DNA of 6,051 bases from Bdellovibrio sp. (GCA_003176075.1 PSRN01000169.1:1-6051), one strand, 5' to 3'. Positions 1 through 5,768 are shown, numbered from the stretch's first letter. The notes: generated from the sequence alone by a model not told the origin. Translations and numbers: made by a program.

Positions 1-162
1 TTCATACTCCGTGTCCTCTCTTCGCGTCTCCTGTTGACGCATTTGCTTGGACACGAAATTTCTTACACCACCCTTAAGACCGACGACGGCAAAGCAGATA
101 GAAGGTCCGACGAGCGTGACAATGATGACAATGCCGAGGCTTTTCCACTTGTTCCAGATCAT
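1..162 (-). CDS. Small membrane protein, N-terminal part (runs off the window)
   Basis: The first 54 codons are visible and stay open to the window edge; the C-terminus is missing. A short basic N-terminus (MIWNKWKSLG) precedes one hydrophobic segment at about residues 11-29 (begins IVIIVTLVGP). A charged stretch follows, rich in Arg, Glu and Gln (residues about 33-54). This is the pattern of a single-pass inner-membrane protein or an uncleaved signal anchor; no cleavage site is evident. It follows the exported-protein gene on the same strand, 42 nt after that stop, so the two are probably co-transcribed. The ATG ending at 160 was chosen because a GAGG Shine-Dalgarno lies 8 nt upstream and because the two ATGs created by the tandem repeat upstream (196 and 179) lead out of frame or to an immediate stop. 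I do not recognise the family, and no function can be assigned. Confidence 0.65.
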   Translation of the reverse strand, partial: MIWNKWKSLGIVIIVTLVGPSICFAVVGLKGGVRNFVSKQMRQQETRREDTEYE

Positions 163-194
163 ATGAAATCCTCAAACATATGAAATCCTCAAAC
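161..194. repeat. Perfect 17-bp tandem duplication over a translation start
   Basis: Two head-to-tail identical copies of ATATGAAATCCTCAAAC occupy 161-177 and 178-194. Read on the minus strand, each copy holds a GAGG ribosome-binding core followed by an ATG, so the duplication has doubled the initiation signal of the downstream membrane-protein gene. Initiation in the upstream copy (ATG at 179-177) would make a six-residue peptide, MFEDFI, whose TGA overlaps the real ATG as ATGA at 162-159, an arrangement typical of translational coupling. The identity of the copies suggests a recent slippage event or a maintained arrangement. The repeat is seen directly; the regulatory effect is inferred. 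Confidence 0.9.
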
Positions 195-204
195 ATCAAG
201 TTCA

Positions 205-1290
205 TCAGTGCTGTCTAAGACCCTCGGCAAACTGAGACCTGATTCTCTTCAAGAAATCGATCACTTGTTCTTGCAGTTCCGTCTGGCCTTCGGAGATACT
301 CATTAGACTCGTATTGATTCCAACGGTTTCACGGGTCCCTTTCAACCGCGAGAAAACAGGGGGCTTAATTTCGTGCTTTGCCGCAACCGAGAGGGCCACG
401 GCAGCGGTCACAGTTTTCTCAATAATTACTGCCGAAAAAGGCTGATTGGCATCGACAGCTTCTTGCGCGGCCTCAATTGCACCGTCAAGCTGTCCAACCA
501 CCGCGGCGGTCAGGAAAATTTCGGCAAACCGGTCAGCATTATCAGTATGCTTTGCCTTCACTTTTTCGACGCCCAGTCTAAAATAAGCATTCCAAAATTC
601 AACGAGGCGGTGGCGATCCGTTTCGGGACGCAGGTCATTTTCCCGACGGACTCGTGCAAGATGGGCGCTGACCGCTTTAATCAACGCTTCTTCCTTAGAA
701 AATTGCGTCGCCCGAACAAGGGCCTGCGCAATATCATCGAAATAGGTTCGATAATATTCATCGTCGACTCCGTGTAAACCCGCCGATAAAATAAGACCGA
801 ATTCTTCCTGGCCTTGGTTGTTCCCCTCGATTTCATCAAGGAGCGCCACGGTTGCTTTCTCAACTAAGTGAGCTTCCCTGTGAAACTTGTCCGGGTATTC
901 GAAAAACATCCTGAGAGCTGCATTCAAGAAATTCTTGTGGAAGGGAATCCCTCCTAAAGTGTAGAGCCTCAAATATTCGCTGACAGCAAAGGCTTCAATA
1001 TCATCGGGGGGGTCTCCCGGCTTCATTCGAAAGTGATTCAGAACTCTTTCCGCATCACGGAGTAGAGCAGCGTCCATTTTCGGCGACTGTGACGATTGAA
1101 GCGGGGGAACCTTCCCGGTCGTCGCATTGCTCGTGCGATGATGGACCTTATCGCAGCCAACGCTTCCGGATCCGCCGTTTTGGCGGCTCAAACTGTCCAG
1201 CCAACGCGAAGTAGAAAACAACTGGGCCTCTGCATTGAAACCAAAGAACGCAGCAATCACGAAAGTGCTTCTCACAATTGAAACGATCAT
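205..1290 (-). CDS. Sec-exported protein of unknown function, mostly helical
   Basis: A 361-residue protein. The start is well supported: AAGGAG lies 4 nt upstream of the ATG. Residues 1-22 form a signal peptide with a basic N-terminus, a hydrophobic core and a likely signal peptidase I site after AEA (residues 20-22), so the mature protein should be periplasmic or outside the cell. Residues about 23-70 are Ser/Gly/Asn/Gln-rich and probably disordered, with the only cysteine at 46; there is no lipobox. From about 72 to the end it is charged and Ala/Leu-rich and looks mainly alpha-helical, including a hydrophobic helix near 297-306. I do not recognise a domain. It is divergent from the lipoprotein gene and heads a minus-strand unit that continues into the small membrane protein. 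Good codon structure, a clear ribosome-binding site and a signal peptide make it a convincing gene. Function unknown. Confidence 0.85.
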   Translation of the reverse strand: MIVSIVRSTFVIAAFFGFNAEAQLFSTSRWLDSLSRQNGGSGSVGCDKVHHRTSNATTGKVPPLQSSQSPKMDAALLRDAERVLNHFRMKPGDPPDDIEAFAVSEYLRLYTLGGIPFHKNFLNAALRMFFEYPDKFHREAHLVEKATVALLDEIEGNNQGQEEFGLILSAGLHGVDDEYYRTYFDDIAQALVRATQFSKEEALIKAVSAHLARVRRENDLRPETDRHRLVEFWNAYFRLGVEKVKAKHTDNADRFAEIFLTAAVVGQLDGAIEAAQEAVDANQPFSAVIIEKTVTAAVALSVAAKHEIKPPVFSRLKGTRETVGINTSLMSISEGQTELQEQVIDFLKRIRSQFAEGLRQH

Positions 1291-1338
1291 ACTGCTCCTT
1301 CACATTTTCATTACGGTTTGGCGTTTCTGATCGAAATC

Positions 1339-1347
1339 CTTATAACA
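1339..1347 (-). promoter_or_regulatory. Candidate extended -10 promoter element for the exported-protein gene
   Basis: On the minus strand this reads TGTTATAAG. It matches the extended -10 pattern TGn followed by TATAAG, one mismatch from TATAAT. It would place the transcription start about 40 nt before the ATG at 1290. No convincing -35 box is visible at 16-18 bp, which is acceptable for an extended -10 promoter. Assignment rests on pattern and position only. Confidence 0.35.
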
Positions 1348-1470
1348 GATCTCTGGGTTCTACTTGCCGAGGATCCTTCAGGGCGGGAAAATTATTCACC
1401 GGGTGTCGACTGGCGTTGGAGGAATGACGTGGGAGGATGGGGCTGCCGCAAAACGAAGCTTAGGCGCTTT

Positions 1471-1611
1471 TCACTTGGACAACCCAAGTGCTTGATTTAT
1501 CAATAGTTTCTTTGAAAGATGAAGCGCTTGACTTAGATCTTCGTCACTCGCCTGCTGGAATGGCCTGGCGATCTGCCAACAGATGGGGTCTTTTTCACAT
1601 TTTTTTGGCAT
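1471..1611 (-). CDS. Doubtful 46-residue ORF
   Basis: It starts MPKKCEKDPI and ends NQALGLSK. The composition is protein-like: a short Cys-x5-Cys segment (residues 5-11) followed by an amphipathic-looking stretch rich in Gln, Leu, Ser and Asp at about 14-45. A possible AAAGG ribosome-binding site lies 8 nt upstream of the ATG. The reading frame extends further upstream through the repeat at 1641-1711, which is probably coincidence. It is divergent from the lipoprotein gene. No family recognised. It may be a genuine small gene, the relic of a longer one, or chance; its stop overlaps the first arm of the 1472-1490 hairpin. Confidence 0.2.
   Translation of the reverse strand: MPKKCEKDPICWQIARPFQQASDEDLSQALHLSKKLLINQALGLSK
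1472..1490. other. Perfect 7-bp stem hairpin (CACTTGG / CCAAGTG)
   Basis: CACTTGG at 1472-1478 and CCAAGTG at 1484-1490 are exact reverse complements around the 5-nt loop ACAAC. No U-tract follows on either strand, so a standard intrinsic terminator is not indicated. It could be a protein-binding dyad or an RNA structure. Symmetry is seen directly; role unknown. Confidence 0.4.
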
Positions 1612-1640
1612 TCCTTTTGCCTTTATAGTTTCTTGTTCCA

Positions 1641-1711
1641 GCTTGCGTGGGTGGCGAAGGACCAAGTCGGTGCCTACGCCACAAGTGGCTTCGGCACCTC
1701 CGCAGAGCCAC
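1641..1711 (+). repeat. Dispersed hairpin-forming repeat, copy 1
   Basis: A 71-bp segment closely related to 5975-6047. The core at 1665-1705 is identical over 41 bp to 6001-6041; the left flank matches with a few substitutions and small indels. The core folds as GGTGCC (1669-1674) pairing with GGCACC (1693-1698), a TAC/TTC internal loop, then GCCAC (1678-1682) with GTGGC (1685-1689). It carries no ORF of its own. It ends 27 nt before the lipoprotein start codon and so may lie in the 5' leader of that transcript. It resembles REP-type intergenic repeats in size and folding, but I do not recognise the family. Confidence 0.8.
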
Positions 1712-1727
1712 TGGCATCTTTGGGGCC

Positions 1728-1733
1728 GAGGAG
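1728..1733 (+). promoter_or_regulatory. Strong ribosome-binding site fixing the lipoprotein start
   Basis: GAGGAG with a 5-nt spacer (TCTTT) to the ATG at 1739. This decides the start: the same frame is open back to 1583, but that extension runs through the repeat copy and lacks a comparable site. The chosen ATG also places the signal peptide at the N-terminus. Confidence 0.85.
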
Positions 1734-1738
1734 TCTTT

Positions 1739-2350
1739 ATGAGCGCAAAGGGAAAAGAAATCTTCTTATTGGTTGCCGTGGCTATTTCTGGGTTGGCCTT
1801 TGGCTGCTCCAAGAGTGGGGATAATGGCAGACCTGTGGCGCAAGCGCGCGGTGTTGGGTTGACGGACTCGGGTATAGCTCAGGGTACGGATGCGGCCATC
1901 ACCTCCGATCCAACGAACTCCGCTGAATTGAACAAGCGCCTGCAAATCTTTTTTTCGATCGGATCATCGAATACTTTCACTGTTGGCAATGTCAATTCCA
2001 TTTACGGCGTGAAAATGACTGTTTCGCAGCTGAGTTTCGTCAACGGCAACCTGGCTTCGCCCGGGGCCATCACCATTACGGCGACCGATGACCAAGGACA
2101 AAGTTTTCGCAGCACTCTTCCTGTGCAGCAGGCCAGCAGTTATGTCGATCCCCAAACCGGCAGTAACAATATTCAAATCACTTATGCTGATAATTTAGGG
2201 ACAGTGGTTCTTTTTGGTCCTTACAACCCTGCCTTGAGCCCCGCGTTCAATGGGACAGTGTCTTTCACCATGCTGAATTCGAACCTGGTCCCTCCCCAGG
2301 GCTTGGTTATTGGAAGTTTCAGCGTCATGGGGAGCGCATTATTCCGGTAG
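1739..2350 (+). CDS. Putative outer-membrane lipoprotein of unknown function
   Basis: A 203-residue precursor. Residues 1-22 are a lipoprotein signal peptide: Lys at 4 and 6, a hydrophobic core at about 8-21, and an LAFGC-type lipobox with the lipidated cysteine at 23. The Phe at -2 is not the classical residue but occurs in relaxed lipoboxes. Ser follows the Cys, which by the usual +2 rule favours the outer membrane. Residues about 24-60 are a Gly/Ala/Asp/Ser-rich linker. From about 63 to the end the chain alternates hydrophobic and polar residues and is rich in Ser, Thr, Asn, Val and Gly with no cysteines, suggesting a beta-sandwich or other all-beta fold. No enzymatic motif or named domain is recognised. 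It is the first gene of a probable plus-strand operon; the next gene begins 52 nt downstream. A binding or structural envelope role is possible but unproven. Confidence 0.87.
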   Translation: MSAKGKEIFLLVAVAISGLAFGCSKSGDNGRPVAQARGVGLTDSGIAQGTDAAITSDPTNSAELNKRLQIFFSIGSSNTFTVGNVNSIYGVKMTVSQLSFVNGNLASPGAITITATDDQGQSFRSTLPVQQASSYVDPQTGSNNIQITYADNLGTVVLFGPYNPALSPAFNGTVSFTMLNSNLVPPQGLVIGSFSVMGSALFR

Positions 2351-2402
2351 GCCGCGCGGAACGCATTGATTTTTCTCAAAGATAAGTTTCAACTTGAGGC
2401 CT

Positions 2403-3533
2403 ATGCCTCATCGCTTTCAATTTGACCCGGCGACCTTGATTTCGGTGGCCAGCGGCACCTCAGTGATTGATCTTCCCCGCCTGGCCATAGAGACAGAAGA
2501 ACAAGCCAGCCGTTTCTTGCTCGCCTATGGGTTTGACGTCAATCACGCGGCCGATCTTGATCGTCTTTGGTACTTTCATCGGCGGGCTTTGGTTTTTTTG
2601 CAGGAGAAACTGGGTTTTTCGGCCGAAGAAATCCCCGAGGAACTGCGAGACCGAAAATGGCTTGGCGATCTGAGGAATCTATTGATTTTTGCAAGTTCGA
2701 CCGATCCTCGGCAAAAAGAAAGGCAAAAGTGGGCTTGTGCCCTGCTGCGCACCATGCATGTTTTCGTGCACGCTGAAAGCGATCTCTTCGCTTCCTTCGC
2801 GGCCGATATTCAACGCCAGGTTCTTTCGCCCTTTCAGCAATCGATCTTCACCGAAGGGACAACGGGCACGCAGTTTTTGCGTGGCGCGGATCGGCCGCAC
2901 TTGGAACAGATTGCCTTGGATGGCTTTGAAATCAAGCCATTCAAGACCTCCACCAGCACCGTGATCAAGCTTCTGGCTAAGCCCGATGCGGTGGCGATGC
3001 GGGTCTTTGACAAGTTGGGCGTTCGATTTATCACGCGATCGATGTTTGATAGCTTTCGGGTCATTCGCTTCCTGATCGAAGAGAACATTGTCAGCTTTCC
3101 CCACATTATGCCGGACCAATCCTCGAATAATATTTACCCGGCCGAGCTTTTTTGCGATGTCTGTTTGGAACTGGCCGCCGGGGAGAACAAGAATTGGACG
3201 GATGAAGAGCTCGATGAGATCTTCCATCAACGCCTGCAGCAGAACAAAAAGCAAGTCCTTTGGCTGCGAAAAGAAAATTCCTTCTCGGGCGAGGATTACC
3301 GGGTCATCAAGTTTATCGCCAGGCGCTTGATTCGCATCTCGCCAAGTGATAAGGGAACGCCGTTCTCATTCTTTTTTCCCTATGAGGTGCAGATTTTGGA
3401 TCGCCGTTCTTTTGCTCGAATTCAATCAGGTCCCTCGGAACACCATCAGTACAAAGAGAGGCAAAGATCGGCGGCGCGCCGTCGCCTTTTTTCCCTGCCA
3501 GAGGAGGCGGCCCGCGAGCCCGCGGAGCGGTAA
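2403..3533 (+). CDS. Uncharacterised protein with a RelA/SpoT-synthetase-like C-terminal half
   Basis: 376 residues from the ATG at 2403; an in-frame TTG at 2394 would add three. A GAGG lies 3 nt before this ATG, short but better than anything serving the TTG. The N-terminal half (about 1-155) is helical and charged, with HVFVHAE near 119-125. The second half shows features in the order expected for a (p)ppGpp synthetase fold. A Lys/Ser/Thr-rich segment at 178-193 (KPFKTSTSTVIKLLAK) sits where such proteins have the R-x-K-S loop. FDKLGVR at 202-208 resembles the D-x-x-G-x-R strand. EVQI at 328-331 is followed by G343, H347 and YKE at 350-352, with the same spacing as the RelA/SpoT EVQI...G...H..YKE block. 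The substrate-stacking Tyr motif is not clearly kept (SSNNIYP near 240-246), so activity is uncertain. It may belong to an uncharacterised TIGR family of deltaproteobacteria (TIGR04552 or TIGR04562 from memory). The tail is Arg/Glu/Ala-rich. It probably shares a transcript with its neighbours. Confidence 0.88.
   Translation: MPHRFQFDPATLISVASGTSVIDLPRLAIETEEQASRFLLAYGFDVNHAADLDRLWYFHRRALVFLQEKLGFSAEEIPEELRDRKWLGDLRNLLIFASSTDPRQKERQKWACALLRTMHVFVHAESDLFASFAADIQRQVLSPFQQSIFTEGTTGTQFLRGADRPHLEQIALDGFEIKPFKTSTSTVIKLLAKPDAVAMRVFDKLGVRFITRSMFDSFRVIRFLIEENIVSFPHIMPDQSSNNIYPAELFCDVCLELAAGENKNWTDEELDEIFHQRLQQNKKQVLWLRKENSFSGEDYRVIKFIARRLIRISPSDKGTPFSFFFPYEVQILDRRSFARIQSGPSEHHQYKERQRSAARRRLFSLPEEAAREPAER
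3469..3492 (+). terminator. Terminator-like hairpin plus T-tract inside the Rel-like gene
   Basis: CGGCGG (3469-3474) can pair with CCGTCG (3479-3484), with one G-U pair and a CGCG loop. CC and then six T residues (3487-3492) follow. This resembles an intrinsic terminator, but it lies within coding sequence about 40 nt before the stop. It could reduce read-through into the acyltransferase gene, or be chance in Arg/Ala codons. The stem is short and the spacing to the T-tract slightly long. Confidence 0.25.
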
Positions 3534-3558
3534 GAGAAGGGGTCTCCACGGAGAACGC

Positions 3559-3621
3559 ATGGCTACAAAACGAAGGTGGTTCCCTTGGACGTCGAACCTG
3601 CAAAAATTGAGAGAGTCTTGA
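3559..3621 (+). CDS. Possible 20-residue coupling peptide before the acyltransferase
   Basis: ATG at 3559 has a GGAGA site 4 nt upstream, the best initiation signal between the Rel-like gene and the acyltransferase. It encodes a short basic peptide beginning MATKRRWFPW. Its TGA (3619-3621) overlaps the proposed TTG start of the acyltransferase (3618-3620) as TTGA, a configuration known for translational coupling. Two readings are possible: a small leader ORF that delivers ribosomes to the weak TTG, or the original N-terminus of the acyltransferase separated by a small frameshift. No homology recognised. Confidence 0.25.
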   Translation: MATKRRWFPWTSNLQKLRES

Positions 3622-4355
3622 TCTATCTGCGGTCCTGGTTGGGCGCCATGGTCTTGTTTCCGCTGGCCACCGGTTTTTTGAGCGCTTTAATGGTTCTACA
3701 TTCCCTTCTTTGGGGGAATCGGCGGGTGAGCGACTGGATTATCCATCAGTGGGTGAGCTTCACTTGCTGGCTTTTTGGAGTTCAGATTGTCGTCGAGGGG
3801 GCGGCGAACATTCCCACCCAAGGCTGCGTCTATTTATTCAGTCATCGCAGTTTCTTCGATATTTTCGCGCTCCAGTTCGCCGTTCCGCGCCTCCGCTTTG
3901 GTTCCAAGATCGAACTGTTCAGCATTCCCGTCTTTGGGGTCGCCATGAAACGCGCTGGTGTTCTCCCCATTGCCCGGCAGCGGATGACCGAAGTGATTCG
4001 GGTCTACGAAGAGGCGCAGCCGCGGCTGCGGGCGGGTGATCAATTCGCCCTGGCGCCGGAGGGAAAGCGCAACACCACCTCGCACCGACTTTTGGATTTC
4101 AAGATGGGGCCATTCATGTTCACGATTGGGGCCAAGGCCCTGCTGGTACCCGTCGTTATTTGGGGCGCCGATGAGGTTTGGCCCAAGGGGACGTTCATAC
4201 CCCAGCAAAAGCGGTGGCGGTCGAAAATCATTCTTCGTTTTTTAAGTCCCATTCCCACGGCGGGAAAATCGCAGTCCGATAAAGAAACTCTGCAGGAACA
4301 AGTTTTCAAACTGATGGACGACAGCCTTCGCGAAATGGAAGTGCGCCAGCGATAA
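3618..4355 (+). CDS. PlsC-type 1-acyl-sn-glycerol-3-phosphate acyltransferase
   Basis: A membrane enzyme expected to move a fatty acyl group from acyl-ACP or acyl-CoA to lysophosphatidic acid, making phosphatidic acid for phospholipid synthesis at the inner membrane. From the TTG at 3618 it has 245 residues, a typical length for the family. The acyltransferase blocks are all present. Motif I is HRSFFD (H76 and D81, the HX4D catalytic pair). Block II is around K97-R120 (KIEL, then P-x-x-R-like GVLPIAR). Block III is APEGKRN, with E148, G149 and R151 binding the substrate phosphate. Block IV is VPVV at 177-180. A hydrophobic N-terminal segment at about 5-32 and another near 46-59 fit membrane association. 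Start choice: TTG 3618 has a purine-rich GAGAGAG just upstream and overlaps the peptide stop. A GTG at 3576 gives 14 more residues but lacks a ribosome-binding site. Substrate specificity is inferred, and lyso-ornithine or other lysolipid acylation is possible. Last gene of the likely operon. Confidence 0.92.
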   Translation: MIYLRSWLGAMVLFPLATGFLSALMVLHSLLWGNRRVSDWIIHQWVSFTCWLFGVQIVVEGAANIPTQGCVYLFSHRSFFDIFALQFAVPRLRFGSKIELFSIPVFGVAMKRAGVLPIARQRMTEVIRVYEEAQPRLRAGDQFALAPEGKRNTTSHRLLDFKMGPFMFTIGAKALLVPVVIWGADEVWPKGTFIPQQKRWRSKIILRFLSPIPTAGKSQSDKETLQEQVFKLMDDSLREMEVRQR

Positions 4356-4561
4356 GACGTCGGACGTAAGACTAAGACCAATCTACAGCAAACCTTTTTC
4401 AAAGACTTAAGTGGTGACGCATTTAAGACGCCGACAAGCTCTCAAATATGGCCTCCAGCACAAGGCGCGACATTATGACCTCAAGCCGCGAAAAACTTGG
4501 CTTTCAGCACAGCTGGTAACAAAGCTGAGATTATTTTCGCCTGAGTTGTCTCCATTTTGGT
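4356..4561. other. Intergenic region between convergent genes
   Basis: 206 bp between the acyltransferase stop and the ATPase stop on the opposite strand. No convincing gene. A weak stem, TCAGC (4504-4508) with GCTGA (4524-4528), followed by the T-rich GATTATTTT, might end plus-strand transcription, but the loop is long and the stem short. Short peptide-coding frames on the minus strand (4481-4555 and 4423-4473) lack ribosome-binding sites. Confidence 0.4.
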
Positions 4562-5698
4562 TCAAACTAGCTTTAATTCCCGACAGAAGGTGGTCAGAGG
4601 AAGAACTCGTCCCGATTTTGCGTGGCCAAAATCTCTGCTCCCCTGATGCACTTGATAAAATTCAGGAATCTGAGTTCGCTGTGAAAAATAATGAATCCAT
4701 GGTGAAAGCGATCTCTCACCCGTCTTACATTCCACTGCAAAATGAGGCTTACTGTTGCGAATCACGACAAAGTCGACTTCGCGGCGATCGGTATCTCTAA
4801 TAAATCGGAGTTCCATCCGATAACCTTCCGTATCCTCCAAGTAATGGCAATACTTGAGAAGGTGGCTGGCCACCAAGTTTTCAAATCGCGCACCCTCGTT
4901 TTCAACCTGTGTCCAATCCCAAAAATATATTTTTTGCTCCTTCTTTACGGCCCGTATTCTTGGCGCCCCGAACGGGGAAATTCGAAACGTCAAGTAAAGC
5001 CGATCCAGAATATCGATCCAGCGGCCAACGGTTGGTTGCGAGACCTGCAAATCCTCACTTAAATTTTTCAACGACAGAGGACTTCCAACCCGCTCCGGCA
5101 GCGCCTCAATCAGAAGATCAAGGGAAGAAATTTCTTTGACCGTTTCCAAGTCGCGAAGATCGTCATATATGACTCTTTGAATTCGCTCGCGCTGCCAGCG
5201 GCGGTGGACCTTTTCGTTCGCAGCAAAAAGGGGCTCGGGAAAGCCACTGAATTTAAGCAGATCACTGAGGTCCGACGCGCCAGGATTTTTTGACATTTCA
5301 CTCAGGGTGAACGGGTGGAGACGAAAATAGTTGTACCTTCCTAAAAGCGAGTCGCCGCCCTTACGAAAGTAGTCTAAACGCGCGGATCCAGTTACAAGGA
5401 TGCGTAAATGACTCTTATTCTTGTCGTAAATTCCCTTAATGAAGCCGCGCCAATTGCGAAATTTGTGGACTTCATCCAAGACGAGAAGCGGGACGTGGAG
5501 AGGAAGTTCATCTCTCAAGATGATCTTTCGGTCCGCGAGGCGATCCCAATTAAAATAGGCCGCATTGCTTTCCGTTGGTGGATTCAAATACTGTAACGAC
5601 AGCGTCGTTTTTCCGACCTGGCGAGGCCCCCCAATAAAGACCATCTTGCGAGCCAGATCCTGCGAAATTTGATCTGAAAGATACCTTACCTTTTTCAT
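4562..5698 (-). CDS. AAA_14 / DUF4143-type ATPase
   Basis: A 378-residue protein of the widespread family annotated as ATP-binding protein with AAA_14 and DUF4143 domains. The N-terminal P-loop domain has Walker A GGPRQVGKTT (residues 23-32, catalytic-site K30), Walker B LLVLDEVHK (71-79, D75 and E76), and a sensor-like LVTGSARLD (101-109) with the TGS typical of the group. A winged-helix-like segment follows at about 193-235 (ending QVSQPTVGRWIDILDRL). The C-terminal DUF4143 part has EVDFVV (307-312) and AVECK (321-325). This D...ExK arrangement is that of the PD-(D/E)XK nuclease fold, to which I believe DUF4143 is assigned. Length and domain order are complete for the family. Biological role is not established; members occur as solitary, often strain-variable genes. 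The ATG was chosen for its position before the P-loop; no clear Shine-Dalgarno is present, only an AT-rich leader. It stands alone and convergent to the operon, beside GC-rich repeats, which fits an acquired accessory gene. Confidence 0.93.
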   Translation of the reverse strand: MKKVRYLSDQISQDLARKMVFIGGPRQVGKTTLSLQYLNPPTESNAAYFNWDRLADRKIILRDELPLHVPLLVLDEVHKFRNWRGFIKGIYDKNKSHLRILVTGSARLDYFRKGGDSLLGRYNYFRLHPFTLSEMSKNPGASDLSDLLKFSGFPEPLFAANEKVHRRWQRERIQRVIYDDLRDLETVKEISSLDLLIEALPERVGSPLSLKNLSEDLQVSQPTVGRWIDILDRLYLTFRISPFGAPRIRAVKKEQKIYFWDWTQVENEGARFENLVASHLLKYCHYLEDTEGYRMELRFIRDTDRREVDFVVIRNSKPHFAVECKTGERSLSPWIHYFSQRTQIPEFYQVHQGSRDFGHAKSGRVLPLTTFCRELKLV

Positions 5699-5705
5699 GT
5701 TTATA

Positions 5706-5729
5706 TTAAAAAACTCATGAGTATTTTAA
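5706..5729 (-). promoter_or_regulatory. 24-nt near-perfect palindrome upstream of the ATPase, operator-like
   Basis: The two 12-nt arms centred on 5717/5718 match at 11 of 12 positions, with the perfect core ACTCATGAGT at 5713-5722. It begins 7 nt before the ATPase start codon. On the minus strand one half contains TAAAAT (5728-5723), a plausible -10 box. A dyad over the -10 region is the usual geometry of a repressor or autoregulatory site. No good -35 is visible. It has no loop and is AT-rich, so an RNA hairpin or terminator is less likely. The binding protein is unknown. Confidence 0.4.
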
Positions 5730-5768
5730 AGCAAGAGTTAAAAAACAAACTTCGAAGAACCAACGGGC

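Larger units (their letters stand above)
1348..1640. other. Gene-poor stretch between divergent genes
   Basis: This is the main part of the 448-bp intergenic region between the minus-strand exported-protein gene and the plus-strand lipoprotein gene. I see no convincing protein gene here; short ORFs lack good starts or have unusual composition. It holds a perfect hairpin at 1472-1490, a doubtful 46-codon ORF on the minus strand, and a T-rich tract around 1590-1630 ending in TATAGT (1624-1629). TATAGT could serve as a -10 box for the lipoprotein operon, but no proper -35 is present at normal spacing. Confidence 0.5.

Noticed and set aside
161..194. CRISPR-like repeat
   Set aside because: Only two adjacent copies with no spacer; it is a simple tandem duplication.
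373..777. 134-codon plus-strand ORF
   Set aside because: It lies entirely antisense to the well-supported exported-protein gene, with no ribosome-binding site or recognisable domain.
1583..1738. N-terminal extension of the lipoprotein frame
   Set aside because: It would read through the repeat and bury the signal peptide; the ATG at 1739 has a strong GAGGAG site and correct lipoprotein architecture.
2679..3254. 191-codon minus-strand ORF
   Set aside because: Shadow of the Rel-like gene on the opposite strand; no domain or start signal.
4423..4555. Two short minus-strand peptides after the ATPase (24 and 16 residues)
   Set aside because: Composition is plausible but there is no Shine-Dalgarno and the length is within chance.
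4411..4800. 129-codon plus-strand ORF
   Set aside because: GTG start, most of it antisense to the conserved ATPase C-terminus, composition not protein-like.
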